A DNA stretch of 24,953 bases from a virus: the IMG/VR virus record IMGVR_UViG_3300009155_000241, positions 1 through 24,953 of that record; one strand, written 5' to 3'. How positions within the stretch are numbered: the stretch's first letter is position 1; each line of letters starts with the position of its first letter. Below, piece after piece: positions 11,702 through 19,871 of the stretch. The notes beneath the pieces were generated by a model, which saw only the letters and a list, made by a program, of their open reading frames with translations, searched no databases and was not told the DNA's origin. The translations under genes and the position numbers were made by a program.

Positions 11702-13047
11702 TTGTTTTCCAGTGCTTCCACTTTTGCCATCAAAGCCTGAACGCAACCATAAAGCGCAGCAATCATCTGCCCGCCATTCAGGTCTAGGCAATCTTCGATT
11801 ACATCACCAATAGCCGGGGTAAACGGCTTAACAGATACCGCGTTTTTGAATACCTTTTGAACGTCTTGTGCTATCCAGCCGAGGTTGTGTTTGTCTTGAA
11901 TCTGGTCGTCGGTGTAAACGCCGGGAGCAAAGCCGAAGTGCTTTAGCGGGACTGACTTTACGATTTCATAGCAGCGGTTTAGGTTTGCGGGAACAATATT
12001 GGATTTAATGCGCTCATCTGATACGACTGTCCACAATCCACCAACACCGGGCTTGCCTGCGGAGTCTGTGACTATCTCCAGTTTGTAATTTGGGTCTGCC
12101 TTCCCGATGCCGACGTTGCCACTGCCTCGGATAGTTATGGCATCAACCTGATTGACGGATGAGGATTTTCGCACTCCAAGTATCAAATAACTGTTGACAT
12201 CATCATCAAGCGAAGTTATGTAATGCTCGGTAGGGCCACGCGAATAGATGCCTATACCAACATTTGCAGTTGTAACATCTCTAATGAGCAACCCTTTGCT
12301 TTCCCAATAACCGGTTGTTTGGTCTGCATGTTTTATGTCAAGGGTAGCACTCGGACTCGTCGTCCCAATCCCCAAGTTGCCTGAGGAGTCGAGGCGCAGT
12401 CTCTCTGTGCCAGCCGTACTAGCAGCAACCGTATCAGCAGCAGGGAACCACAGTCCGGTATCGGCTGTGCCGGTCGTAGATACGATGGCAGGAAGTGCTG
12501 CGCTACCTGCTGCGACAGTTGTTATGCCTGTAGCACTCAGCGTAGTAAACGCACCCGCAGCAGGAGTCGTAGCGCCTACTGTGCCGTTAAGAGCGCCAGC
12601 AAATTTAGTTGCTGAAAGGGAAGTGCCATCCCATGCTAACGCCGCCGCATCCGCAAGCAATCCAGCGGTGCTGGCAAATGTCACGCGGCCTGCGGTTAAA
12701 CCTGAGTCTGTGATGCTGGTTGCAGTTACTCCAGCCAGCGTAGTGGTGCCTGCAATATTTGCAGTCGTTCCAACAAACAACGCCTTTGCAACACCTACAC
12801 CGCCCGCCGTGATTATCGAGCCGGTTGTTGTGCTCGTGGAATCTGTAACCAGGCTGCTGTTGATGCCTGCGGCAAACGGTATCCTGGCTGTCGCAACCGT
12901 CTGGCCATCCTTTGTGATTGCCGTAGACAGGCCGGTGCCCAGATCCGCAGTTAAGGCGTTGAAAGCTGTTGATGAAATGACGGTGCCGGTGACGACCGGC
13001 TGGCCCGCGCTGTTGATGTTGAAAGTTCCTGAACCGTTGTAAGACAC
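11698..13047 (-). CDS. Tail fibre/spike with C-terminal S74 intramolecular chaperone
   Basis: This 449-aa protein is the best receptor-binding candidate. Residues 1 to about 200 are low-complexity Ala/Thr/Gly-rich beta-strand repeats (for example TTTGSIITAGGVGVAKALFV), as in trimeric phage fibres. LDSSGNLGIGTTSPSATLDI and GSGNVGIGKADPNYKLEI (about 215-330) are the pre-chaperone repeats common in S74 proteins. The S74 domain starts near 340 with SDERIKSNI, containing the Ser-Asp pair and downstream Lys of the self-cleaving endosialidase-type chaperone, and ends in a coiled coil (MIAALYGCVQALMAKVEALE). The start is GTG 13047 with GGAGGT 6 nt upstream. An antisense HNH gene separates it from the upstream virion genes. 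Confidence 0.88.
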   Translation of the reverse strand: MSYNGSGTFNINSAGQPVVTGTVISSTAFNALTADLGTGLSTAITKDGQTVATARIPFAAGINSSLVTDSTSTTTGSIITAGGVGVAKALFVGTTANIAGTTTLAGVTATSITDSGLTAGRVTFASTAGLLADAAALAWDGTSLSATKFAGALNGTVGATTPAAGAFTTLSATGITTVAAGSAALPAIVSTTGTADTGLWFPAADTVAASTAGTERLRLDSSGNLGIGTTSPSATLDIKHADQTTGYWESKGLLIRDVTTANVGIGIYSRGPTEHYITSLDDDVNSYLILGVRKSSSVNQVDAITIRGSGNVGIGKADPNYKLEIVTDSAGKPGVGGLWTVVSDERIKSNIVPANLNRCYEIVKSVPLKHFGFAPGVYTDDQIQDKHNLGWIAQDVQKVFKNAVSVKPFTPAIGDVIEDCLDLNGGQMIAALYGCVQALMAKVEALENK

Positions 13048-13100
13048 TAGCCACCTCCATTGATATGGTATATACTTGAAGTTCCACTAAGGAGATAAAA

Positions 13101-13664
13101 ATGACCTATCAATCCAGAGGAACAATTATTTGCGTTATTTGTAATACAGCCCCATCCATTGGACGTAAACTTTGCAGACCATGTTACAACCGAGCACGAA
13201 ATAATGGGACTTTGCATCAATTTGACCAGCTTGGCCCAAATGATGTTTTTGAATCTAGAATAAAAAAAACAAAAACTTGCTGGCTTTGGATTGGAACAAT
13301 AAATGATTACGGATATGGAATTTTTTTGTTGCCTGGTGAAATCCCAGTGCGAGCGCATAGATATGCTTATGAATTTTTTACTGGAAATAAAATACCATTT
13401 GGTAAAATAATTATGCACACTTGCGACAATCCTCCGTGTGTTAATCCAGCACATTTGCGAGTAGGAACAAAAGCGGAAAATAACGCCGATACATCGATAA
13501 AGCACCGCCATCATTACGGCATTCACCATTGGAACGGTAGATTGACTAATGCAGATATTACCAATATTCGCATTAGCAATAAAACGCAAAAAGAAATAGC
13601 GATTTATTTTAAAATAAGTCAATCTTATGTTTCCAGAATAAAAAGTGGCAATTATAGAAAATAA
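13101..13664 (+). CDS. Free-standing HNH homing-type endonuclease, inserted antisense
   Basis: This 187-aa protein has three parts. An N-terminal zinc finger uses C11, C14, C25 and C28. The HNH_3-type nuclease core runs from about 58 to 130, with RAHRYAYEFF and then IMHTCDNPPCVNPAHLRVGT, where H106, N115 and H118 supply the HNH residues. A C-terminal helix-turn-helix (about 148-184, KTQKEIAIYFKISQSYVSRI) binds DNA. It is the only plus-strand gene between 9443 and 24953 and is visibly AT-rich and lysine/isoleucine-rich compared with the fibre gene. Such genes spread by cutting uninserted alleles. ATG 13101 follows TAAGGAG. No strong promoter is seen upstream. Confidence 0.93.
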   Translation: MTYQSRGTIICVICNTAPSIGRKLCRPCYNRARNNGTLHQFDQLGPNDVFESRIKKTKTCWLWIGTINDYGYGIFLLPGEIPVRAHRYAYEFFTGNKIPFGKIIMHTCDNPPCVNPAHLRVGTKAENNADTSIKHRHHYGIHHWNGRLTNADITNIRISNKTQKEIAIYFKISQSYVSRIKSGNYRK

Positions 13665-13665
13665 C

Positions 13666-15255
13666 CTACCGGTCGTTTCTTGCGGGTTGTTGCATTGTTC
13701 CAGCTTGAGATGCAAGCAAAGCAGCAAGTCTTGCTTGTTCATTTGTTATTGGAATTTTACTTATTAAATTTGATGCAGTGCTTTTTGCAGGTTCTAAAAG
13801 TTTTGCCAATTGTCCAGTTTTGTATGCTGCTTCACCAACAAGTCTTGGTGACATAAAAGGAAGTGCCATTGCCATTGCAGGATTACCCAACAAAGCAGCA
13901 CCTGCGGTTGCTGGTGCACCTAGCTGCCCCGTTAGACCTCTTGGCGTCCAAGAACTCATAGTCTGACCGGCAATAGCAGGCATCAAGTCTTTCCCGCCTT
14001 GTTGCTCTAATGCTTTTGCAAGATCAAGTCTATAACCGTAATTTGTATTTACGTTATTACGTCCCAACGAAGTCAATTTGCGTAAAGCCGTATCAGCAGA
14101 GGCTTTATCACCTAAAGATAACGTTCTAGCTATTTCTTTTTCAAGAGTAATGGCTTCTTCGTACAATTTCATTGTTGCCGCATATTCCGGCGATTGTTTC
14201 ACAATCGTATCTTTTACTGCATTTCTTACCGTTGTTATAACTCGTTGTGCTTGGTTATGGATTGGGCTGTCTGGATAAACGGCGTCCAAACGTTGTTTTA
14301 AAGCATCTAAGCCGATGGCCGTATGAGCTGAAGGATCATCGCGCCATTCTTTTACAATATCTTTTACTTCTTCAACTTTTGTGGCTTCAGTTTTTCCAAT
14401 TTTTGAATGACCGCCTTGTTGCAAACTATCAGTTACTTTTGTTAATGCGTTATCAATTTCATTAAACTTTAACGGTGTTGTATCAGCGGCAGTTGTAGCT
14501 ATATTTGTTTTGTATTCTGCTGCTCTATCTGCTCTCATGTTTGCAAGAGCTTGTTTTGCTTGATCCAAAACATCAGTTTTTGAAACTTGGCTCCGCATAT
14601 TTTCTAAATATGTTTTTGTTCCCTCAAAACCTGATTTAGCCGCTGTTGCAATATTTTCAGCGCCAACGCCGGTTGCCATTCCTAAAACCTGTTTTGTAGT
14701 GCCGGTTACTGCTGGAGCAGCTAATTCCAATCCTTTTACCAAAGCGTTTACGGGATTTGTAACATTTGCCGCTTTTGTTAATCCAGCAGCTATACCGCCA
14801 GCTCGCGGAGCTATAGAAGCGCCGCCAGTGAACAAAGTAGATAAATCCCCGGCAACGCCCACTGGATCAGTTGCTAATGATTTTTTTATTCCTTCAATGC
14901 TTCCGTATCGTTCTTTAAAATGACCTCCTGCAGAATTTGCTGCATTTACTACACGATCAAAATCTGTAGGATTTAATTGTTGGAAAAAATTTGAAATTGA
15001 TTTAGGCGCAATATTTAATATTGTTCCAGAACCAATATCTAATAATGAAGAAGTTGTATCTATAGGATGTGCAACGGCTTGCGCTATACCGCTTACAAAA
15101 TTACCTGCGCTTGACGGCAAATTTCTTACGGCTTGGCCGGGAACGTCTGCCCACGACAATGGTTTTTTTGCGTTAACAGCCCCATACAAATCTGCCGCCA
15201 ACCCGCCAGATGGCGCGTTAGATGGCCCGCCATATAAGTCATCAATAAGAGCCAT
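13666..15255 (-). CDS. Large virion/ejection-type protein, 529 aa
   Basis: I recognise no named domain. The sequence is mostly helical, with small-residue hydrophobic stretches (about 133-165, GVAGDLSTLFTGGASIAPRA; about 435-475, with AMAMALPFMSP) separated by charged helices (for example LDQAKQALANMRADRAAEYK). This resembles the proteins ejected with DNA by short-tailed phages (P22 gp7, gp16 and gp20 role). It is the third of three large helical proteins after the nozzle gene. It starts in a TAATG overlap with the preceding gene. The DNA is more AT-rich than most of the window. The role is inferred from position and composition. Confidence 0.7.
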   Translation of the reverse strand: MALIDDLYGGPSNAPSGGLAADLYGAVNAKKPLSWADVPGQAVRNLPSSAGNFVSGIAQAVAHPIDTTSSLLDIGSGTILNIAPKSISNFFQQLNPTDFDRVVNAANSAGGHFKERYGSIEGIKKSLATDPVGVAGDLSTLFTGGASIAPRAGGIAAGLTKAANVTNPVNALVKGLELAAPAVTGTTKQVLGMATGVGAENIATAAKSGFEGTKTYLENMRSQVSKTDVLDQAKQALANMRADRAAEYKTNIATTAADTTPLKFNEIDNALTKVTDSLQQGGHSKIGKTEATKVEEVKDIVKEWRDDPSAHTAIGLDALKQRLDAVYPDSPIHNQAQRVITTVRNAVKDTIVKQSPEYAATMKLYEEAITLEKEIARTLSLGDKASADTALRKLTSLGRNNVNTNYGYRLDLAKALEQQGGKDLMPAIAGQTMSSWTPRGLTGQLGAPATAGAALLGNPAMAMALPFMSPRLVGEAAYKTGQLAKLLEPAKSTASNLISKIPITNEQARLAALLASQAGTMQQPARNDR

Positions 15256-16805
15256 TATGGATTCACCTTATAGCCTTTAGCTATCGCGTCTTTTGTTACC
15301 TCTGCGACAGTTTTTCCTGTTTTAGTTGCGGTTTCAATAATCTCATTTCTTGTGGTTATTTTTTCCGCAACAGATGGCTTATTAAGTATAGGACTTTCTT
15401 TATACCCCTGATCTTTGCTGTAAATTTCTTTCATTGCTGCTGTTTCGTTTGCAAGCTCTAATTTAAGCCGTCCTAATTTCTTTAATACAGTAGCGTTGTC
15501 ATCTGTTGAAGATGGGATAAAAGGCATCAATCTCGGTGATTCGCTCGCCGTAACTGCTGCACCGCTTCTATCATGCAATATTAACGATCCAATATCAGCA
15601 ATTTCAGCTCTAGCTGCAACGCCTTGCGGATCAACCCTATTAAGGATTGCATTCGGCAAAACTCCTTTGAAGCCAGTCGCTGACACATCACCAGCCATCC
15701 CTGGCAAATCCTTACCGGAAATCAATGTAATTGCTCGATCCAGTTGATTGTTTGCTTTTTGATTTCCAAGAATTGCCGTATTTACAGTTGCCGGTATTGG
15801 CCGCAATTTCTCACCTGGTGGCGAGTATCCTTCAATTACAGCAGGAGCGCCGCCGCCCCTTCCGGGCTGTATAAATACTGGATTGCCTGCTAAATTTTGT
15901 GCCGCAACTGGCGATCCATAAGTTACAGTTGTAGAAGCAGGAGTTCTCCCCGCAATTTTTTGATTTATTATAAATTGGTCAATGCCAATCGGCACTTTGC
16001 CAGCGGCTTTTTGTTGTTCAGCATATAAGTTATAAACAGCAAGATCGCCAGTAGCGCGTTCAGGAATAGCAACGAGCTTAGTTCTATCAACTGTGCCATC
16101 AGGATTCATCGCTGCCTGCACACTGGCTGGCGTAAATTTTGATACGTCAATAGGTGCAAATGGCGTTTTAGGCACACCGCCAGCAATCAATTTAGCTGGT
16201 TGACCGCCGGGCATAGGTTGATAACGTCCAGCGCCTTCTGCCAGCGTATAAGGTTCGTTTGCACGCCTTTCCGCGTCTATCTGCGCCTGCCTTTGCGCCA
16301 AACTCAACGCTAATACCTGATTAGCGCCTTCCGTAGTTTTCATTTTTGCTATCATTTCCGGCCCAATGTATCCAGCCTGGCGAGCCGTGACAGCAGGTAT
16401 TGCAGGCGCAGCCTCCCTACCGGGGCCACCGCCCAATTCTTCTGAAGGCATTTGTATTTCAGACCTTGCCGGAATTTCAGCAGATCCAGCTATAGCTGGC
16501 GCGTTAATAGCAGTTCCAAGAGCGGTCAAATCTGCCATTTTCTCTCCGCGATACTTTTCACCAAGAGCCTTCTCCTGCTCCCGCGCCTGATTTTGAAAGT
16601 ATGCCCCACCAAAGCCCTGTAGCAGCTTTGCCAGCCCTGCCGTGACCGGCGTGCGCGCTTCTATGCCTTTGTAGCTAAAACGTTCTGACGGTGCTTGTGA
16701 CTGCGCCTGGAGCATCTCTGCCATGCGCTGCTGGTCAGCAATCCTTGCCAACTCTGCCTGGTATGGTCCTGGAAGGTTAAAGTTATATAACTTGTTTTCG
16801 GCCAT
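15255..16805 (-). CDS. Large virion/ejection-type protein, 516 aa
   Basis: The N-terminus (YQAELARIADQQRMAEMLQA) is a helical, Gln-rich segment followed by GLAKLLQGFGGAYFQNQARE, a pattern frequent in internal virion proteins of podoviruses. The middle is Pro/Ala/Gly-rich and probably extended (about 110-330). The last 150 residues are helical (LGRLKLELANETAAMKEIYS). No enzyme motif is seen. ATG 16805 has AAAGG 8 nt upstream and a 9-nt gap to the previous gene, and the stop is coupled to the next gene (TAATG). An ejection or internal-core role is likely from context. Confidence 0.7.
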   Translation of the reverse strand: MAENKLYNFNLPGPYQAELARIADQQRMAEMLQAQSQAPSERFSYKGIEARTPVTAGLAKLLQGFGGAYFQNQAREQEKALGEKYRGEKMADLTALGTAINAPAIAGSAEIPARSEIQMPSEELGGGPGREAAPAIPAVTARQAGYIGPEMIAKMKTTEGANQVLALSLAQRQAQIDAERRANEPYTLAEGAGRYQPMPGGQPAKLIAGGVPKTPFAPIDVSKFTPASVQAAMNPDGTVDRTKLVAIPERATGDLAVYNLYAEQQKAAGKVPIGIDQFIINQKIAGRTPASTTVTYGSPVAAQNLAGNPVFIQPGRGGGAPAVIEGYSPPGEKLRPIPATVNTAILGNQKANNQLDRAITLISGKDLPGMAGDVSATGFKGVLPNAILNRVDPQGVAARAEIADIGSLILHDRSGAAVTASESPRLMPFIPSSTDDNATVLKKLGRLKLELANETAAMKEIYSKDQGYKESPILNKPSVAEKITTRNEIIETATKTGKTVAEVTKDAIAKGYKVNP

Positions 16806-16814
16806 TTTGAGCCT

Positions 16815-17066
16815 TTAGTAATTTGACGGTGTAAAGTTCTGAGAATTCGGGTCGTATTGTGTTGATTTCTCAACAACCGGAGCACCGGGCTGCGTCTGCA
16901 TAATCCGCTTCATCATCATGTCGTTGAAAGATCCCATGCCGCCGCCGCCTGATTTAGGCGCGCCCATAGGCCCGCTATACCTTTTGTAAGGCTGCGTCGG
17001 GTCTTGCAGCAACGCGGCAAGCTGCATCCGCTTGTCGTTAGGATTGAAATTGTAGGTTGAGTTCAT
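16815..17066 (-). CDS. Small virion-region protein, 83 aa
   Basis: The product starts MNSTYNFNPNDKRMQLAALL, followed by a Gly-rich linker (GAPKSGGGGMGSF) and a Met-rich helix (NDMMMKRIMQ), and ends in an Asn/Pro/Ser tail. It is encoded between the Q-rich S74 protein (ATGA overlap) and the 516-aa protein (9-nt gap), so it is probably a minor structural or assembly protein. No family recognised. Confidence 0.65.
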   Translation of the reverse strand: MNSTYNFNPNDKRMQLAALLQDPTQPYKRYSGPMGAPKSGGGGMGSFNDMMMKRIMQTQPGAPVVEKSTQYDPNSQNFTPSNY

Positions 17067-19444
17067 GTCAGCATTCCATAATTGACCATTTTGTATCCAC
17101 TAGAATGCAACACAACGGCTTCCGGCATCACGGCTTCGACTTCATCAGCCATCACGCCGCGCTCTTTGCGGTCAAAAATGTTGTATTCGTAAACTCCAAT
17201 TCCAAGCGGGTGCGTACCAATTCTCTCAATATTCGACTTTAAACGACGATCTGAAAAAAACGCTTTCCCAGCCAACCCGCCAGCAGTCCCTAACATCCCA
17301 TACAGCCCTGCATTCTGCGCGTTGACGTTGGCCGACTGGATACCGTATTGATCCATCGCAGACTGCCCTGCTGCTTGCGCTCCAGCAAAGATCGGCGTCC
17401 CCGCCACGTTCGCGCCCTGATAGCCCTGAAACTGCGGCATCTGGATCTGCGAGCCACTCATTAAACCAGCGATCTCGTTTAGCGGTTGATTTCGCAACGC
17501 GAGCTGCTGCTGCAAACTTTGCTGCTGCGCGGTATTGCCAAACTGTGCACCTTGCAAAAGTTGGTTGTATTGCTGATTTTGCGCGGCCAGGGCAGCTTGC
17601 TGTTGTTGCAATGCTGCTTGTTGGTTTTGTGCAATTGCTTGATTGCCGAGCTGCCGCTGCGTGACATTTTGACCAAACCCTTGCTGCTGACCACCGAGCT
17701 GCGCTTGATATTGAGCCAGCGCCGCCTGTTGATTCTGGTTTACGGCCTGATTCTGCAATCCCTGCACACCCATATATTGATTGTAAAGCTGTTGCGAGGC
17801 GGCATTCTGCGCTTGCTGTGCAGACAACCCTTGACCGAAATTCTGACCTACCGCTTGATTCCCTGCGGCGTTTGCGGCTTGACCTTGAGCGAAATTCTGC
17901 CCAATCCCGGCATTCTGCAATTGCTGGGCAGTAACGCCTTGACCAAAGTTCTGGCCAACCGCTTGATTTTGTAATCCAGCCAACCCAAATTGTTGTGCAA
18001 ATCCTTGCTGCTGTGCGGCATTTTGTGCAGCTTGTGCAGCCTGTGCTTGGCTAAAGTTTTGCGCTACCGCTTGATTGCCATATTGCCCCGCTTGCAACGC
18101 CTGGCCAAACCCTTGTGCGTTTGCCGCGGTATCCAAGCCAATACCTTGCAACGCCGCCTGCGAGAGCAGATCGTTCTTTTGCTGGTTTTGGGAAATCATT
18201 GCGTTTTCGTACGCTTCGCCACCCGGCACCAGACCTTGATTAATCAGTCGCTGCCGCGTTGCTGCGTCTGATCTTTCAAGCTGCGGCGCCAGGCGGTTCA
18301 TAATTGCTTGCTGGCCGGTCATGCCTGCATTAACAGGCATTGCTGCCACGTTGCTAGTGTTCAATGCGCCGCTGGCAAGCCCATATTGACCTGTTTGCGG
18401 CCCTTGATTAATTGCACCAGCTTGCACATTTGCACCTGCCAGCCCGTATTGCCCACCGCCAGGACCACCGCCCGCAAAGCCATATTGTCCCGCTTGTGGG
18501 CCTGCACCTGCCATGCCATATTGACCGCTTTGCGGTCCGGCGTTTACTGGTTGAGCGTTGACGTTTGCGCCTGCCATGCCATACGCGCTAAGTTCTGGCG
18601 CGCTCGGGGCTTGTCCTATGTTTCCTTGATTATTTGTTGGTGTATATAGCTCTCTACCGGGGCCACCTAACGGGATATTTCTTAAAGCAGCAAATTTAGC
18701 CGCAACTTCTTGAGGCATTAAAACATCATTGCCAAGATTTCCGGTAGATGGCGGAGGTGCGTTTTTTCCTCGAAAAACATCTGGATTATTCATAGAAGTG
18801 GTTTCTTCTACGGTTAGCGGCCTGTTGCCTCTGCCATCACCTAACCTTTGTCCCTGCAACCCGCTGGCTTGTCCATATCTGCTCAGATCCGGCGTTTGCG
18901 GGATTTGCCCAGCTTTGCCGACACTAGTTTGCAAGCCCGCAAGGTTTGGATTAAACGCGTTCCCAAGCACATTCTGCGCGGTGCTTATGCCTTGCTCTCC
19001 CAACCCAGCCAACGACCGCTGTACGCGCTGCTGTGCGTCTAGGGTAGCTTGCGCTTGCGGAGTCAGTGTTTGGGTTACGTTTGCTTGATCCGCATTTGCG
19101 TTTGTTGTGAATTGTTCTCTTGTCGGCGCGTTCGTTCCTGCCGCCCATTTGTTCATTGCATTCTGATAGCCAGCGGTATCGAACCCTTCCTCTGTGTAGA
19201 ATTCGTTCTGCATCGGAACCGCCCCACGCGGGCTGGCTTGATACGCCGACATTGCTTTGTCGTAATTCGCCTGGTCAAAAGTCGGCGTTCCCCAAGTAAC
19301 AGTTTGCCCGCCAAGCGGACCGATGATATTTGGATTGCTGATGCGTCCCTGCAATCGAGCAGTTGCCTCGTTTGCTGCGCCTTGCTCACGAGCTGCGCCC
19401 GCGTAGTCTGGTGCTGGAGGTGGCGAAGGTGAAGATTTACCCAT
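17063..19444 (-). CDS. Q/N/G-rich repetitive virion protein with truncated S74 chaperone domain
   Basis: The 793-aa protein has four parts. An N-terminal segment (SPSPPPAPDYAGAAREQGAA, then PLGGQTVTWG) occurs in many podovirus virion proteins. Residues about 285-370 carry five or six GQYG(L/M/F)AG repeats. Residues about 445-660 are extremely Gln/Asn/Ala-rich, with recurring NQAVGQNFGQG and QQAALAQ units. The last 66 residues (from AFFSDRRLKSNIERIG, about 728) are an S74-type chaperone start with the Ser-Asp pair and Lys, but without the coiled-coil end present in the fibre. It lies two genes after the nozzle. It may be an internal, needle-like or tail-associated protein. It starts at ATG 19444, overlapping the GNAT gene by 8 nt. 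Confidence 0.75.
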   Translation of the reverse strand: MGKSSPSPPPAPDYAGAAREQGAANEATARLQGRISNPNIIGPLGGQTVTWGTPTFDQANYDKAMSAYQASPRGAVPMQNEFYTEEGFDTAGYQNAMNKWAAGTNAPTREQFTTNANADQANVTQTLTPQAQATLDAQQRVQRSLAGLGEQGISTAQNVLGNAFNPNLAGLQTSVGKAGQIPQTPDLSRYGQASGLQGQRLGDGRGNRPLTVEETTSMNNPDVFRGKNAPPPSTGNLGNDVLMPQEVAAKFAALRNIPLGGPGRELYTPTNNQGNIGQAPSAPELSAYGMAGANVNAQPVNAGPQSGQYGMAGAGPQAGQYGFAGGGPGGGQYGLAGANVQAGAINQGPQTGQYGLASGALNTSNVAAMPVNAGMTGQQAIMNRLAPQLERSDAATRQRLINQGLVPGGEAYENAMISQNQQKNDLLSQAALQGIGLDTAANAQGFGQALQAGQYGNQAVAQNFSQAQAAQAAQNAAQQQGFAQQFGLAGLQNQAVGQNFGQGVTAQQLQNAGIGQNFAQGQAANAAGNQAVGQNFGQGLSAQQAQNAASQQLYNQYMGVQGLQNQAVNQNQQAALAQYQAQLGGQQQGFGQNVTQRQLGNQAIAQNQQAALQQQQAALAAQNQQYNQLLQGAQFGNTAQQQSLQQQLALRNQPLNEIAGLMSGSQIQMPQFQGYQGANVAGTPIFAGAQAAGQSAMDQYGIQSANVNAQNAGLYGMLGTAGGLAGKAFFSDRRLKSNIERIGTHPLGIGVYEYNIFDRKERGVMADEVEAVMPEAVVLHSSGYKMVNYGMLT
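17480..18110 (-). repeat. Degenerate Q/N/A-coding repeats within the S74 protein gene
   Basis: The DNA repeats imperfect units encoding NQAVGQNFGQG, QQAQNA and NQQAALQQ many times. On the plus strand this gives recurring TTGCTG/TTGATT patterns. Similar local sequence makes it prone to slippage and recombination and creates long shadow frames on the other strand. Confidence 0.75.
18369..18585 (-). repeat. GQYG(L/M/F)AG-coding repeats
   Basis: Five to six copies of a unit encoding (G)xYGxAGAxxxxG are arranged at roughly 30-60-bp spacing. Each carries CATATTG or a close variant on the plus strand. The codons differ between copies, which suggests selection on the peptide rather than a very recent expansion. 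Confidence 0.7.
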
Positions 19445-19871
19445 GATTTGCTATCCTTTTGCTGTATCGTGTATTTAAAAACCGGCAGTCATCGCGGCGC
19501 AATGTGTAAAACACAATGTCGCCGTGTGGTCGCCCTTCCTTAATTCTGCCTTCTTCGGTAAATCCCATTTTCCTTACCACTTTGGCACTTTGTTCGTTAT
19601 CGCTTCCAACCGGGCAAATGATCTTTTCGACCTGGCAAATGTTATACGGATAATCAAATATTGCTGCCAAATAAGCCGGTGTCAATTGGCCTTCAATAGC
19701 GAAATGGCACCATATGCTTTGATGATTCCAATTCTCGTAAATGACTCCTGCAATAAGTTCATCATTTCGTTTTAATCCTAATGCGTTGGCTCTGGTTTCT
19801 AAAAACCCATAATTCACACGTTTTGCTACCCAATGGCCGACATCCGGCCCCGATACTATATCCCTGCCCAT
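19437..19871 (-). CDS. GNAT-family acetyltransferase
   Basis: The 144-aa protein has the GNAT fold order: an N-terminal helix, the strands ELIAGVIYENWN and IWCHFAIEG, then the acetyl-CoA-binding region (ICPVGSDNEQSAKVVRKMGF) with the typical N-x-x-S-x-x-x-x-x-x-x-G-F, followed by GRIKEGRPHGDIVFYTLRR. Such enzymes transfer acetyl groups to amines of proteins or small molecules. Here the gene lies inside the tail cluster, overlapping the nozzle by 16 nt and the Q-rich virion protein by 8 nt, so it is produced late. It may modify a virion or host protein; the target is unknown. GNAT genes at this place are known in several podovirus groups. Confidence 0.85.
   Translation of the reverse strand: MGRDIVSGPDVGHWVAKRVNYGFLETRANALGLKRNDELIAGVIYENWNHQSIWCHFAIEGQLTPAYLAAIFDYPYNICQVEKIICPVGSDNEQSAKVVRKMGFTEEGRIKEGRPHGDIVFYTLRRDDCRFLNTRYSKRIANHG

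Noticed and set aside
12335-13042. Long plus-strand open frame (235 aa) opposite the tail fibre
   Set aside because: It is Ala/Val/Pro-rich, has no ribosome site, and arises from the low-complexity GCA/ACC codons of the fibre gene on the other strand.
11698-13047. Diversity-generating retroelement target in the tail fibre, as in BPP-1
   Set aside because: No reverse transcriptase or template repeat is visible, and the fibre ends in an S74 domain rather than a C-type lectin variable repeat.
17486-17974. Leucine-rich plus-strand frame suggesting a membrane protein
   Set aside because: It is the complement of CAG/CAA-rich codons of the Q-rich protein, which always reads as Leu in this frame.
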